Shown here: piece by piece, positions 15,557 through 25,900 of the stretch
Numbering within the stretch: the stretch's first letter is position 1
How the letters are laid out: the number at the start of each line of letters is the position of its first letter
Assembly: GCA_016720745.1 (NCBI GenBank)
Contig: JADKKA010000019.1
Span: forward strand, 372,001 to 436,000
DNA length: 64,000 nucleotides
Direction: 5' to 3'
Source: Chitinophagaceae bacterium
Lineage (GTDB): Bacteria > Bacteroidota > Bacteroidia > Chitinophagales > Chitinophagaceae
Position numbers and translations under genes: made by a program
The notes under the pieces: generated by a model
The model's input: only the letters and a program-made list of their open reading frames with translations
Database searches by the model: none
What the model was told of the DNA's origin: nothing

Positions 15557-15564
15557 CAAAGGTA
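15557..15564 (-). promoter_or_regulatory. -7 element (TACCTTTG) for fabH
   Basis: On the minus strand TACCTTTG lies 29 bp upstream of the fabH ATG. A TTG 23 bp further upstream is at a slightly long spacing. It supports the start at 15527. Confidence 0.5.
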
Positions 15565-15695
15565 AGGGACAAAACCATTGCAGCGTTCAATCCAGGCCCA
15601 TGCCTGCCGGCCGCCTGGCTTTTGCGGAAAACTCTTTCTTAAGTTCCTGAACGTCTGTTAGTAAAGCGATACTGAATTCCTTATTTTCGCAGCCT

Positions 15696-16277
15696 ATGAT
15701 CGCCTACCTCAGAGGGCAGTTTGTCCATACCAGTCCGGCCAGTGTGCAGGTGGAAGTAAACGGAGTCGGATATGATGTGCAGATCAGCCTTCATACTTAT
15801 TCCCGTATTCAGCACCTGGAAAATGGGATTTTATATACCTGTTTGCTGATTCGGGAGGATGCCCATATACTTTATGGCTTTTTTGACCAGCAGGAGAAGG
15901 AAATGTTTCAATTATTGCTGGCTGTCTCAGGAATCGGGGCCTCTACAGCCCGTGTTATCCTGTCATACATGAAGCCTGACGAACTGGCAAAGGCCATCCT
16001 TAGTTCGGATAGCCGGGCCCTGGAAGGGATCAAAGGAATCGGGAAAAAAACAGCCGAAAGAATGGTGCTGGAGCTGAAGGATAAATTGGGAAAATTCGGC
16101 ACAGAATCAAATAATTTACCCATGAAAAACAATACTTTGCACCAGGATGCGTTAAATGCCTTGACCGCCCTTGGCATCAACCGGCAAGCTGCCGGTCAGG
16201 CCATTGAAAAGGTTCTGGCGACCAATTCCAATATACCCGTGGAGGACCTGGTTAAATCAGTACTCCGTACCCTCTAA
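15696..16277 (+). CDS. ruvA: Holliday junction branch migration protein RuvA
   Basis: DNA-binding subunit of the RuvAB branch migration machine, 193 residues. The N-terminal OB-fold domain begins MIAYLRGQFV. Two helix-hairpin-helix motifs are visible (LLAVSGIGASTARVIL and ALEGIKGIGKKTAERM), and the C-terminal three-helix RuvB-contact domain covers about 145-193 (DALNALTALGINRQAAGQAI). Length is typical. A weak -7-like element TATTTTCG at 15682-15689 lies 6 bp before the ATG. sprA starts 36 bp after the stop in the same frame, so the two are probably co-transcribed. Confidence 0.96.
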   Translation: MIAYLRGQFVHTSPASVQVEVNGVGYDVQISLHTYSRIQHLENGILYTCLLIREDAHILYGFFDQQEKEMFQLLLAVSGIGASTARVILSYMKPDELAKAILSSDSRALEGIKGIGKKTAERMVLELKDKLGKFGTESNNLPMKNNTLHQDALNALTALGINRQAAGQAIEKVLATNSNIPVEDLVKSVLRTL

Positions 16278-16313
16278 GCGATTTTTTGGAAACTAATTGA
16301 TAGAGAAAAGACA

Positions 16314-19300
16314 TTGAACCTTACAGCTGCCTATATCTTCCGCTATCTGGTAATTTTTACCACGATGTTCACCTGCGCTTTGCAGGCAAATGCCCGTTTT
16401 TATACCGACAAAAGAAAACCTGCTGCAGATACCAGCCGTTATCCGCTGCGAGACAGACCAGGTGATCCTTATTCATACCCCAGCCGCAATAGCTTTGATC
16501 TGAAGGATACTGCCTTTATCAAAAGAAATATCGAATACGATCCCAAGACCAACCAGTACTATATCGTTGAAAAGATCGGTACCCGCTATTACCGTACGCC
16601 GGTTTCTTTTTCCATGCAGGAATTTGTAAAGCTCCAGGGCGAAAAAGATGAAAAAGAATATTTCCGGAAAAGATCCCAGTTACTGGCCAATATGAACCGC
16701 CGGTTATTCAAACCCAAATTCAAAGTATCAAACGACTGGTTCAACCGGATCATGGGCGTTGGTCCTGATGGCAAAGTAAAAATTGACATCAAGCCAACCG
16801 GTTATGTGGAGATGCTGGCCGGTTATATGGGGCAAAATATCAAGAACCCGACTCTTCCTGAAAGAGCCCGCAAGCAAGGCGGTTTTGATTTCAATATGAA
16901 TTCACAACTGCAGGTAGATGCCAGTATCGGAGAAAAGCTGAAACTGCCCATCAATTATAATACACTGGCCAACTTCAATTTTGAAAATCAGCTGAAGCTT
17001 GATTTTCGTGGCAAGGATGATGATATCATCAAACAGTTTCAGTTAGGTAATACCAATTTTCCTACCAAAGGAACCCTGATTCCCGGCGCGCAATCATTGT
17101 TCGGGATCAAAACACAATTACAATTTGGTAAACTTTGGGTAACCACGGTGCTGGCCAACCAGCAATCACAACGGCAATCTCAGAACCTGCAGGGCGGTTC
17201 AGCTGCACAGAGTTTTTCGCTCCGATCTGATGAATATGATGAGAACAGACACTTCCTGATGGCCCAGTATTTCCGCAGTAACTACAATGCGGCCATGAAG
17301 CAGTTGCCCATTGTCAACTCGAAAGTGCAGATCCTGAAGATGGAAGTTTGGGTTACCAACCGGAATGGGGCCACAACTGATACCCGAGATATTGTTGGCT
17401 TTATGGATCTTGGAGAAAGAAATCCCTATCGCAATACTTTATTAACCGGATCCGGAGATGTGGTACCCCGCAATGATGCAAACAATCTGTATAGTACCAT
17501 TACTTCCAATCCTGCTTATCGCAACTCTTCACTTGTTCAAAACCAGCTGACAAATTTCGGCTTACTGCCGGTACAGGATTTTGAAAAGACATTTGCCCGG
17601 AAACTACAGCCTTCCGATTTCTTTTTTAACCCACAGATTGGCTTCCTTTCATTGAACCAGCCGCTGCAACCGGATGAAGTACTGGGTGTGGCTTATCAGT
17701 ATACTTACAATGGCCGGACCTACCAGGTAGGTGAGTTTTCACAGGATGTACCGCCCGATACCACCGGTACTTCCCAAAGGGTATTGTTCCTGAAATTATT
17801 AAAAGCCACTTCACAGCGTACCAACCTGCCGATCTGGAACCTGATGATGAAGAATGTGTATTCAGTAGGGTATGGTCAGCTGGAAAGACAGGATTTTCAG
17901 TTAAATGTTACTTACGAAGAACCCAGTCTGGGCGAAAAAAGATACCTGCCACAAACAGATATCATCCCCGCCTTTCAGGGTCAGCAACTGATTGCACTCA
18001 CGAATCTGGACCGCCTTAATAATCAGAACGACCCTCAACAGGATGGGGTATTTGATTTCGTGGAAGGGTATACCGTGATTTCCTCACAGAGCCGGATCGT
18101 ATTCCCGGTGCTGGAACCTTTTGGACATGATCTTGATTATATCTATGCCACACAACCCATACGGGATCAATACCTCTATTATCCCTTGTATGATACCATC
18201 AAGGCTATCGCACAAACTTATGCGAACCTGAATCGTTTCAAAATTTCAGGAAGATCAAAATCATCAGGTAGCGCTTATGGTGCTAATGGTAACGGTGCTG
18301 CCGGACAGGGTGGAATGGGAGCCTTACCCGGAACTGGTTCAGGTGAATACCAACTGGGATTTAATATTCCAAGAGGCTCTGTAACAGTAACAGCCAATGG
18401 ACAGGTATTACAGGAAAATGTGGATTATGATATCAACTATGACCTGGGAACTTTAAGAGTAACCAATCAGGCCGTATTAAATTCTGGTATCCCTGTTTCT
18501 ATCAATTATGAAAACAACCAGGCCTTTGGATTCCAGCAGAAAAACTTCATGGGTCTGCGCCTGGATTATATTGCCAATAAAAAACTCACACTTGGAGGTA
18601 CGATAGTTAAACTGGGCGAAAGGCCATTCTTTGTAAAACAATTGTATGGTGAAGATCCGATCCGAAATGCCATGTATGGTGTGGATGTGGATTACCGCAG
18701 CAACCTCCCGCGCCTGACCAAGTGGCTGGATAAACTTCCTTTCTATTCCACCAAAGCCATGTCGTCTGTTACCGCCACAGCGGAAGCAGCTTACCTGAAT
18801 CCGGGTCATGCCAAACAAATCAACGGACTGGACCGCTATGGCAATCCGCAGAAAGGTGGATTAAGTTATATTGATGATTTCGAAGGAACCCGTGCGAATA
18901 TCGATCTGCGTTTCCCTGTGATCAGCTGGCAAATGGCCTCTATTCCTCAGGGCAATGGATTATTTGCTGAATCTTCCCTGTATAATAATGAAGGATCAGG
19001 ATTTAACAGGGCCCGTACAGCCTGGTACATGATTGAGCCGACATTACAGGAAAAAAGAAATAATAATAACCCGCTGCGTAATGACCTGAATGAATTATCC
19101 AGACCGGAAACAAGACAGGTACTGCGCAAAGAAATCTTCCCCAAACAATTCACGCAATTTGGTGAAGGCCTGCTCACAACATTTGATGTGGCATTTTACC
19201 CGAAGGATAAAGGACCTTATAATTTCGAAACATCCAATACAAGAATTGATGCCAATGGCCGCCTCCGTTTCCCCAAACAGGCGTGGGGTGGCTTGATGCG

Positions 19301-22300
19301 CAATATTGATCAAACGGATTTTGAAACCAGCAATATCGAATTCATTGAATTCTGGCTGCAGGATCCTTTTATTGCCAATACGGCCAATCCAACCGGAGGC
19401 CAGATGTATATCAATCTGGGAAATGTATCTGAAGATATTTTAAGAGACGGCAAACGCCAGTATGAAAATGGGTTGCCAACTACCGCCAATCCAACTACAC
19501 CGGTGGATAATAATACCGTATGGGGCAAAGTGCCGGCGAACCCCCTGCAGGTGACCAACGCATTTAGTAATGACCCTGCCGATCGTCCGCTTCAGGATGT
19601 GGGATATGATGGTTTACAGGATGAAGAAGAGAAAATAAAATTTGCAGCCTATCTCAGTTCTCTAGGTACTGTATTGGGCGCAAGTTCACCAGCCTACCAG
19701 CGGGCATTGCTGGACCCGGCTGCGGATAATTTCAAAGCCTACCGGGATGCTTCCTTTGATCAGGGTACACCTGCCGGTATCCTGCAACGTTACAAGTATA
19801 TCAATAACCCGCACGGAAACTCCCCCGTGGCAGAAAATAATTCAGAATTCTTCAACGCCTTTACCCAATATCCCGATCAGGAAGAACTGAACAGGGATAA
19901 TACCATGAATGAGGTGGAAGAATATTTCCAGTATAAAGTAGATCTCCTGCCTAACACAAGTTCACAAATGCAGGTGGGACAGAATTTTATTACAGATAAA
20001 CGCGTGGTAAATGTCAACCTTGCCAATAATACCACCCGTTCGGAAACATGGTACCTCTTCCGTATTCCGGTTGATCAGTTCCAGACCAAGGTGGGAAATA
20101 TTCCTGATTTCAAATCCATTCGCTTTATCCGGATGTTCATGACCGGGTTTGAAGATTCTGTCGTAATGCGTTTTGGTAAACTGGAACTGATCCGCAACCA
20201 GTGGAGAAAATTCCAGTATGCTATTGATACCACTGGCCGTTTTACCAATCTTCCCAAACCCGATCCTGCTACCGTAAATACGCTGGCAGTAAACATTGAG
20301 GAAAATGATCAGCGCCAGCCGATTCCTTATCGTATCCCTCCGGGAATTGAAAGACAGCAACAGCTGAGCAATAATAACGTGGCCCTGTTCCTGAACGAAC
20401 AATCGATCAGTACACAGATCTGCGGCCTGCCCCAAGGAGAAGGAAGGGGTGTGTTCAAAACAATGAACCTGGATATCCGCCAGTACAAAAGGATGCAGAT
20501 GTTTATTCATGCGGAATCCGTACAGGGGTATCCTTTACTGGATGACGGGGACATCAATGCGGTGATCAGGATCGGTAATGATTTTTCCGGTAACTACTAT
20601 GAGATAAAGATTCCTTTAAAGATTACACCATTCTTTACCACTGACAGTAACAGGATCTGGCCGGCAGAGAATGATCTGGATTTTGACCTGGATGAATTAA
20701 CCCGTTTGAAAATGAACAGGAACAAACAGGGCGTTCTTCCATCAATGTATTATAAGGAAACTAAATCCGATGGCCGTTCTTATGCGATCATGGGGAATCC
20801 TAATCTGGGTGAAGTGAGGGGTATCTTTATGGGAGTGGAAAATGTGTTGAGAGAAACGATCTGTACAGAAATGTGGTTCAATGAACTGCGACTCTCCGAA
20901 CTGGATGAAAAAGGTGGTTTTGCGGCGAATGCCCGGATTGATTTTCGATTGGCGGACCTTGGTTCACTGACCCTTGCCGGAACGGCCAGAACACAGGGCT
21001 TTGGTACAATCGACCAGCGGGTTAACGAGCGCAGCAGGGAAGATGTTTATACACTGGATGCCTCTGCCACTATTGAAGCAGGCAAACTGCTGCCTAAAAA
21101 ACTCGGACTCCAGATTCCCGTGTATGCCGGTATCAGTTACCGCAGCAGCACACCGGAATATGATCCTTATGATCTTGACCTGAACCTCAAAGAGAAACTG
21201 AAAGGTTCTGCTGCTGATAAAAGAGATTCTATCCGTAATGATGCGGTGGATGCCACCACTATCAAAACGGTGAACCTGACGAATGTGCGGAAAATTAAAA
21301 CAGATGGTAAGAAGCCTAAAATATGGAGTGTTACCAATTTTGATTTTAATTATTCTTATATCCAGACTATCAGCCATAATCCGCTGATCGAAAAGGATGA
21401 ACTGAGAAGAACAAGAGGTGCCCTGGGTTATACCTATGCCCCCCAAACAAAACCATTTGAACCATTCAAGAAACTGATTAAATCCAAATCTCCCTGGCTC
21501 GCATTGATCAAGGATTTCAACCTGAACTATGCACCTTCACAAATTTCATTCAGGGCTGATCTGTTCCGCCAGTTTGGTGCTACCCGGTTGAGGAATGTAG
21601 GTGGCGGACCTTTCAAAATTCCGGAAACCTATAATAAGTACTTCACTTTCGACCGGTATTATATCCTGCAATGGCCGTTGACACAGTCGATTAATATTGA
21701 TTTCAGCGCCACCAATTTTGCCCGGATTGATGAACCGGTGGGCCGGATTGATACAAAGGATAAAAAAGAAACGATCCGCAATAATGTATTCAAAGGAGGT
21801 CGTAACACTGATTACCGGCAGGAGTTAACAGTTACTTATAATGTGCCGACCCAAAAAATACCATTCCTGAACTGGACCAGCTTAAGGGCGAGCTATAACA
21901 CCAGATATAACTGGCTGGCTTCCTCACTGCAGGAAAGGGTTCCTTATGTGGAAGTGGGATTGGGAAATACACTGGCCAATACACAAACAAGGACCATCAA
22001 TGGAGAACTGAAATTTGAAGAACTCTATAATAAATCCAGGTTCCTGCGTGCTGTGAATACCAGCCAGCCACAGGGTTCCAATAGTGGAGGTATTCCGCCT
22101 GCCGACAATAAGAAGGATGGCAAAAAAGATAGCGGCAAGAGAGATAAGGGAGGTAAGGACGGTGCTGCTAAGGATGGAGGAACCCAGCCAGTACAAACCC
22201 TTCCCGGAATGGAACAGGCCGGTAATAACGGAGGTACGGCCAAACCGGATACGATCCGTAACAAAAAAGGCAAGATCATCCGCATTAAAAAGCCAAAGAA

Positions 22301-23792
22301 GAAAAAAGTTAAAAAGGTAAAGCAGAAGAAGGATCCGAACCAGCTTCCGGAAGTAGGCGGTGCAACTAAATTCTTTGTACGCATGCTGACGGCCGTGAAG
22401 CGGGTGGGAATTCAGTATACAGAAGATATGGGAACCACGCTTCCCGGTTATATGGATAGCAGCCATGTGCTGGGTCAGAATCTGAAAAGTGGTCAGCCCG
22501 GCTTCAGGTATATTTTCGGCTACCAGCCCGATACCAACTGGATCAATTCATTTGGCCGTAAAGGGCTGATGTCAAGGGATTCTCTGGTGAGTAAGATGAT
22601 TCAGCAGCGTTATAACCAGCGACTGAACCTGACTGCTCAGGTAAGTCCGTTCCGTGATTTTAATATTGATGTGAACCTGGACAAAACATTCGATAAACAA
22701 TATTCAGAACTGTATAAGGATATTGATGGGTTGCAGGGGGCTGCTGCGCTCGAACGCCTGAATCCTTATGCAACGGGTAGTTTCAATATCAGTTATATCG
22801 CATTCAAGACACTGTTTACTGATTTTGACCCGAACGTGATTTCTCAGACCTTTAAAACTTTTGAGGATAATCGGGCTATTCTTTCAAAGAAACTGGCAGG
22901 ATTGAACCCCTATCAGGGAGGAACGATTGATCCCAATGATCCGGCTTATTTTAAAGGCTATGGCAGGTATTCACAGGATGTGGTGATCCCCGCCTTTATC
23001 GCAGCCTATACCGGAAGAGATCCGCTCAGTGTGAAGATGGTGAAGAATAACAATCCGAACCTGCGTGCCAATCCATTCTCTGGTCTGGTGCCCAAGCCTA
23101 ACTGGACGGTGACCTATAATGGTTTGTCACGGATTCCCGGACTGGATAAAATATTTACGAATTTCAGTATCCGTCATGGCTATCACAGTACCCTGAGCAT
23201 GAACAGTTTTAATACTGCGTTGCTCTTTACGGATCCGTTCAGAGTGGGCTATCCTTTCTTCAGAGATACACTTACAGGAAACTATATTCCATATTTCCTG
23301 GTGCCGAATATTACCATCCAGGAAGCATTTGATCCGCTGATAGAAATAGATGTAACCTTTACCAACCAGATCAGTACCCGCTTTGAATTCAGGAAAAGCC
23401 GGCAGTTGAGCCTGAGCCTGCTCGATTACCAATTGGCCGAGAACAGGTCTACCGAAGTAACATTTGGTTTTAACTGGAGGAGGAAGGGGTTGCCGCTGAT
23501 CAAGAAGCTGCCTTTCATGAAGGGGAAACTGGATAATGATGTGACCATCCGCTGCGACTTCAGTTTTAGGGATGATGCTACTGCCAACAGTAAACTGGAT
23601 CAGAGGACTTCCTTTGGTACAGCGGGTCAGAAAGTGATCCGGATTGCACCTTCTATTGATTATGTGGTCAACAACCGCGTGAGCATGAAATTGTATTTCG
23701 AACAAAACCGGAATATTCCGAAAATCAGTAATGCTTTCCCGATCACCAATACCAGGGGAGGGCTGCAGGTAAGAATTTCCCTGACACAATAA
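16314..23792 (+). CDS. sprA: SprA, outer-membrane translocon of the type IX secretion system
   Basis: Giant 36-strand barrel channel through which T9SS cargo crosses the outer membrane; also required for gliding. The 2492-residue length and the N-terminal segments DWFNRIMGVGPDGKVKIDIK and YMGQNIKNPTLPERARKQGG fit the SprA family, as does the strand-rich C-terminus. The start codon is TTG at 16314: the resulting N-terminus (YIFRYLVIFTTMFTCALQANA region) makes a complete signal peptide, whereas the first ATG, at 16365, would remove its charged and most of its hydrophobic part. A lysine- and glycine-rich insert lies at about residues 1924-2005. Three T9SS client proteins are encoded in the same window. 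Confidence 0.94.
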   Translation: MNLTAAYIFRYLVIFTTMFTCALQANARFYTDKRKPAADTSRYPLRDRPGDPYSYPSRNSFDLKDTAFIKRNIEYDPKTNQYYIVEKIGTRYYRTPVSFSMQEFVKLQGEKDEKEYFRKRSQLLANMNRRLFKPKFKVSNDWFNRIMGVGPDGKVKIDIKPTGYVEMLAGYMGQNIKNPTLPERARKQGGFDFNMNSQLQVDASIGEKLKLPINYNTLANFNFENQLKLDFRGKDDDIIKQFQLGNTNFPTKGTLIPGAQSLFGIKTQLQFGKLWVTTVLANQQSQRQSQNLQGGSAAQSFSLRSDEYDENRHFLMAQYFRSNYNAAMKQLPIVNSKVQILKMEVWVTNRNGATTDTRDIVGFMDLGERNPYRNTLLTGSGDVVPRNDANNLYSTITSNPAYRNSSLVQNQLTNFGLLPVQDFEKTFARKLQPSDFFFNPQIGFLSLNQPLQPDEVLGVAYQYTYNGRTYQVGEFSQDVPPDTTGTSQRVLFLKLLKATSQRTNLPIWNLMMKNVYSVGYGQLERQDFQLNVTYEEPSLGEKRYLPQTDIIPAFQGQQLIALTNLDRLNNQNDPQQDGVFDFVEGYTVISSQSRIVFPVLEPFGHDLDYIYATQPIRDQYLYYPLYDTIKAIAQTYANLNRFKISGRSKSSGSAYGANGNGAAGQGGMGALPGTGSGEYQLGFNIPRGSVTVTANGQVLQENVDYDINYDLGTLRVTNQAVLNSGIPVSINYENNQAFGFQQKNFMGLRLDYIANKKLTLGGTIVKLGERPFFVKQLYGEDPIRNAMYGVDVDYRSNLPRLTKWLDKLPFYSTKAMSSVTATAEAAYLNPGHAKQINGLDRYGNPQKGGLSYIDDFEGTRANIDLRFPVISWQMASIPQGNGLFAESSLYNNEGSGFNRARTAWYMIEPTLQEKRNNNNPLRNDLNELSRPETRQVLRKEIFPKQFTQFGEGLLTTFDVAFYPKDKGPYNFETSNTRIDANGRLRFPKQAWGGLMRNIDQTDFETSNIEFIEFWLQDPFIANTANPTGGQMYINLGNVSEDILRDGKRQYENGLPTTANPTTPVDNNTVWGKVPANPLQVTNAFSNDPADRPLQDVGYDGLQDEEEKIKFAAYLSSLGTVLGASSPAYQRALLDPAADNFKAYRDASFDQGTPAGILQRYKYINNPHGNSPVAENNSEFFNAFTQYPDQEELNRDNTMNEVEEYFQYKVDLLPNTSSQMQVGQNFITDKRVVNVNLANNTTRSETWYLFRIPVDQFQTKVGNIPDFKSIRFIRMFMTGFEDSVVMRFGKLELIRNQWRKFQYAIDTTGRFTNLPKPDPATVNTLAVNIEENDQRQPIPYRIPPGIERQQQLSNNNVALFLNEQSISTQICGLPQGEGRGVFKTMNLDIRQYKRMQMFIHAESVQGYPLLDDGDINAVIRIGNDFSGNYYEIKIPLKITPFFTTDSNRIWPAENDLDFDLDELTRLKMNRNKQGVLPSMYYKETKSDGRSYAIMGNPNLGEVRGIFMGVENVLRETICTEMWFNELRLSELDEKGGFAANARIDFRLADLGSLTLAGTARTQGFGTIDQRVNERSREDVYTLDASATIEAGKLLPKKLGLQIPVYAGISYRSSTPEYDPYDLDLNLKEKLKGSAADKRDSIRNDAVDATTIKTVNLTNVRKIKTDGKKPKIWSVTNFDFNYSYIQTISHNPLIEKDELRRTRGALGYTYAPQTKPFEPFKKLIKSKSPWLALIKDFNLNYAPSQISFRADLFRQFGATRLRNVGGGPFKIPETYNKYFTFDRYYILQWPLTQSINIDFSATNFARIDEPVGRIDTKDKKETIRNNVFKGGRNTDYRQELTVTYNVPTQKIPFLNWTSLRASYNTRYNWLASSLQERVPYVEVGLGNTLANTQTRTINGELKFEELYNKSRFLRAVNTSQPQGSNSGGIPPADNKKDGKKDSGKRDKGGKDGAAKDGGTQPVQTLPGMEQAGNNGGTAKPDTIRNKKGKIIRIKKPKKKKVKKVKQKKDPNQLPEVGGATKFFVRMLTAVKRVGIQYTEDMGTTLPGYMDSSHVLGQNLKSGQPGFRYIFGYQPDTNWINSFGRKGLMSRDSLVSKMIQQRYNQRLNLTAQVSPFRDFNIDVNLDKTFDKQYSELYKDIDGLQGAAALERLNPYATGSFNISYIAFKTLFTDFDPNVISQTFKTFEDNRAILSKKLAGLNPYQGGTIDPNDPAYFKGYGRYSQDVVIPAFIAAYTGRDPLSVKMVKNNNPNLRANPFSGLVPKPNWTVTYNGLSRIPGLDKIFTNFSIRHGYHSTLSMNSFNTALLFTDPFRVGYPFFRDTLTGNYIPYFLVPNITIQEAFDPLIEIDVTFTNQISTRFEFRKSRQLSLSLLDYQLAENRSTEVTFGFNWRRKGLPLIKKLPFMKGKLDNDVTIRCDFSFRDDATANSKLDQRTSFGTAGQKVIRIAPSIDYVVNNRVSMKLYFEQNRNIPKISNAFPITNTRGGLQVRISLTQ

Positions 23793-23807
23793 ATCTGGCA
23801 GACAGTA

Positions 23808-24284
23808 ATGTTTCCAATCCTGAAAAATAGGATCCTTGGAGCTGTATTTGCCATTCTTTTGATGGCAACTGCCATCACATCCTGTTGTAGGGCAAATTAT
23901 AAATGCAAGGGGGATAGCCTAGAACTTAGATTCCGCCTGATTTCATCCACAGGAAATGACCTCTTATTTGGTCCGGGACGCATTTACGATAGCAGGCAGA
24001 TTCGGTTATATTCACTTAGGGGAACGGATACCATTTTTCATCATTGTTTGCCGGGACCTAATCCGGAGCCGGGTAAGGACAGTATCATCTACACGGATAT
24101 GGAACCTTTCGAAGTATTGTATGTGAAATGGAACAATGCAGATACAGATAGTATCTTTTTACAATTGAAAGAAGTAGATGCTTCCCCCTGTTGTCCGGAT
24201 TTTAAAGTAATCGAAACGCTGAGGTTAAATATTTCTGATCCGCTAAAGGATGGGAACTGGGGCGTATTTGAATTGAGAAAATAA
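23808..24284 (+). CDS. Small lipoprotein of unknown function
   Basis: A 158-residue protein with a signal peptide and a lipobox ending at C26 (ATAITSCC), so it is likely anchored by Lnt-acylated cysteine. The mature part is a small domain with several cysteines (CC near 26-27, CKG, CLPG, CCPD) and no family I recognise. It starts 15 bp after sprA and is probably the last gene of the ruvA-sprA unit. This placement may suggest a link with envelope or T9SS biology but does not prove it. Confidence 0.6.
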   Translation: MFPILKNRILGAVFAILLMATAITSCCRANYKCKGDSLELRFRLISSTGNDLLFGPGRIYDSRQIRLYSLRGTDTIFHHCLPGPNPEPGKDSIIYTDMEPFEVLYVKWNNADTDSIFLQLKEVDASPCCPDFKVIETLRLNISDPLKDGNWGVFELRK

Positions 24285-24285
24285 A

Positions 24286-24804
24286 TCAGGGATGTTGCGG
24301 TGCCGGAAGGGCAGATCCACCTTCCTCTGTGGTACTGGCTGATTTCTTAAACATCATCACATAGCCGCAAAGATTTTTCTTCTTCTGCTTGTTGACCTGA
24401 ACGGGTTTGATCATATGAAACTCTGAGAACTTGGGGATATAAGTGTAGCTGATTACATTGCCATCTAACTCGCCCCATTTTTTCTGACGAAAGACTACCA
24501 TTCTTTCCTGCCAGTCGTACATCCTTACTTCATACAAACGGGAAGTATAATCCCCGATAAAAACAAACTGGTACCAGCTGCCCTGTGTCAGCGGTACGAT
24601 CACTGGCATTTCAAATTCGCTTTCCATGGTCATGGAAGCTTCGCGCATCAGCACGTAGCCATCTTTGGTATATAATTCCCTCAGACTGTCGGCCTGTTTG
24701 CTGATCGACTCATTGCTACAGGTTTGCTGACGGATGACATTCTGTGAAAATGAATTGATACTGATGAGTAGCAATATGGCGGGTAGGATGCGGGACTTTT
24801 TCAT
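24286..24804 (-). CDS. Exported protein of unknown function
   Basis: A 172-residue protein from ATG 24804 with a signal peptide (MKKSRILPAILLLISINSFS). The mature part has a central beta-rich segment (PVIVPLTQGSWYQFVFIGDY) and a basic stretch near KQKKKNL, and ends in a low-complexity proline/alanine tail. I do not recognise a family. It is convergent with the lipoprotein gene, leaving one base between the two stop codons, and follows the SDR gene on the same strand after a 203-bp gap. Confidence 0.55.
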   Translation of the reverse strand: MKKSRILPAILLLISINSFSQNVIRQQTCSNESISKQADSLRELYTKDGYVLMREASMTMESEFEMPVIVPLTQGSWYQFVFIGDYTSRLYEVRMYDWQERMVVFRQKKWGELDGNVISYTYIPKFSEFHMIKPVQVNKQKKKNLCGYVMMFKKSASTTEEGGSALPAPQHP

Positions 24805-24950
24805 GGGGCTTTCTCTATGGTATTGGAACGATGACATAAAGTTATGCTGCGAATTTTGCAGGTTTAAATTTAGTGACCGGTATCTTTCAATTCGGGTAGA
24901 TTTTCTCAGGGAAAATACGCAAGGATCAGGCCAATAAGGAAGGATAAGGT

Positions 24951-24980
24951 GGTAATTGTCCTAAGTTAGGGCAAATTACC
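24951..24980. repeat. Hairpin between the SDR gene and the exported-protein gene
   Basis: GGTAATTGTCCTAA (24951-24964) pairs with TTAGGGCAAATTACC (24966-24980) with a one-base bulge and a wobble. It lies 28 bp downstream of the SDR stop on the minus strand. No T-run follows, so a transcript end or processing site is possible but not shown. Confidence 0.45.
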
Positions 24981-25007
24981 CGCAGCTATATTTTTTCTTG
25001 ATTCGTA

Positions 25008-25772
25008 TCAACCGGGTTGCCGGTTGAAATAAACATTGCTGGCCTGGCGGGTACAGGTAAGGGTGAGATCATTGATACAGACATGGGCGGGAAGAGATGC
25101 ACAATAGTATATCACATCAGCAATATCTTCTGCATGTAATGGTTCAATACCATCGTAAATTTTTTTAGCGGTGGCTTCATCACCTTTGAATCGGACCAGG
25201 GAGAATTCCGTTTCAGCAGCTCCGGGATTAATCGCCGTTACTTTGATCTGGTGGCGTAACAAATCAATCCGCATGGCCTGGTTCAGTGCGTCTACCGCAA
25301 ACTTGCTGGCACAATACACATTGCCTTTTTCATACACTTCCTTGCCGGCAATGGAACCCAAATTGATGATATGCCCCTGTTTGTTACTGATCATGAGCTC
25401 GGCCACGGCACGTGCTACGTAGAGAAACCCTTTTACATTGGTGTCAATCATCGTATTCCAGTCATCCAGGCTCGCTTCCTCAAAATAATCCCTCCCTGCC
25501 GCCAGCCCTGCATTGTTGACGAGTATATCAATTTTTTTCCAGTTAGCAGGTAAGCTTCGGATGGAACTGAAAACAGCTTCTTCATTTCTTACATCAAAAG
25601 GAAGCTGCATCACCGCTACATTGTATTTTGTTTCGATATCATCAGCCACCTGTTGCAGCCGGTCAGCCCTCCTTCCATTGATGATCACATCGTATCCATG
25701 TGCCGCAAATTTGTAGGCCGTTGCCTTGCCAAATCCTGAAGTAGCCCCGGTAATAAATGCAATACTGGCCAT
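25008..25772 (-). CDS. Short-chain dehydrogenase/reductase (YdfG-like)
   Basis: NAD(P)-dependent oxidoreductase with a Rossmann fold, 254 residues from ATG 25772. The cofactor loop is TGATSGFGKA, followed by NNAG at the end of the fourth strand, the catalytic serine in NLGSIAGKE and the Y-x-x-x-K pair in YCASKFAVD. NGRRADRL after the second strand suggests NADP preference. The closest characterised relatives are YdfG-type 3-hydroxy acid dehydrogenases, but the substrate is not fixed by these motifs. It stands alone, so context gives no further clue. Confidence 0.9.
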   Translation of the reverse strand: MASIAFITGATSGFGKATAYKFAAHGYDVIINGRRADRLQQVADDIETKYNVAVMQLPFDVRNEEAVFSSIRSLPANWKKIDILVNNAGLAAGRDYFEEASLDDWNTMIDTNVKGFLYVARAVAELMISNKQGHIINLGSIAGKEVYEKGNVYCASKFAVDALNQAMRIDLLRHQIKVTAINPGAAETEFSLVRFKGDEATAKKIYDGIEPLHAEDIADVIYYCASLPAHVCINDLTLTCTRQASNVYFNRQPG

Positions 25773-25900
25773 GCTGTGTTTTTGGCTAAGGTAAATGATA
25801 TTTTCAAGCAAAATGGCGGCCGGTATAAGCGATCGCCATTAACAAAAAAGCACTTTAAATAAAATTGGAAAACGAACCGGTTGTTATTGAACCTGGCGCA

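Noticed and set aside
15076..15642. Long plus-strand frame opposite fabH
   Set aside because: It is antisense to a conserved enzyme, has no recognisable domain and no promoter of its own; it reflects the fabH codon pattern.
21924..22466. Long minus-strand frames within sprA
   Set aside because: They overlap the conserved SprA frame and the lysine-rich insert, whose composition opens the other frames.
25008..25772. SDR gene as a sepiapterin reductase completing biopterin synthesis
   Set aside because: Motifs fit YdfG-type dehydrogenases at least as well, and the gene is 17 kb from the PTPS cluster.
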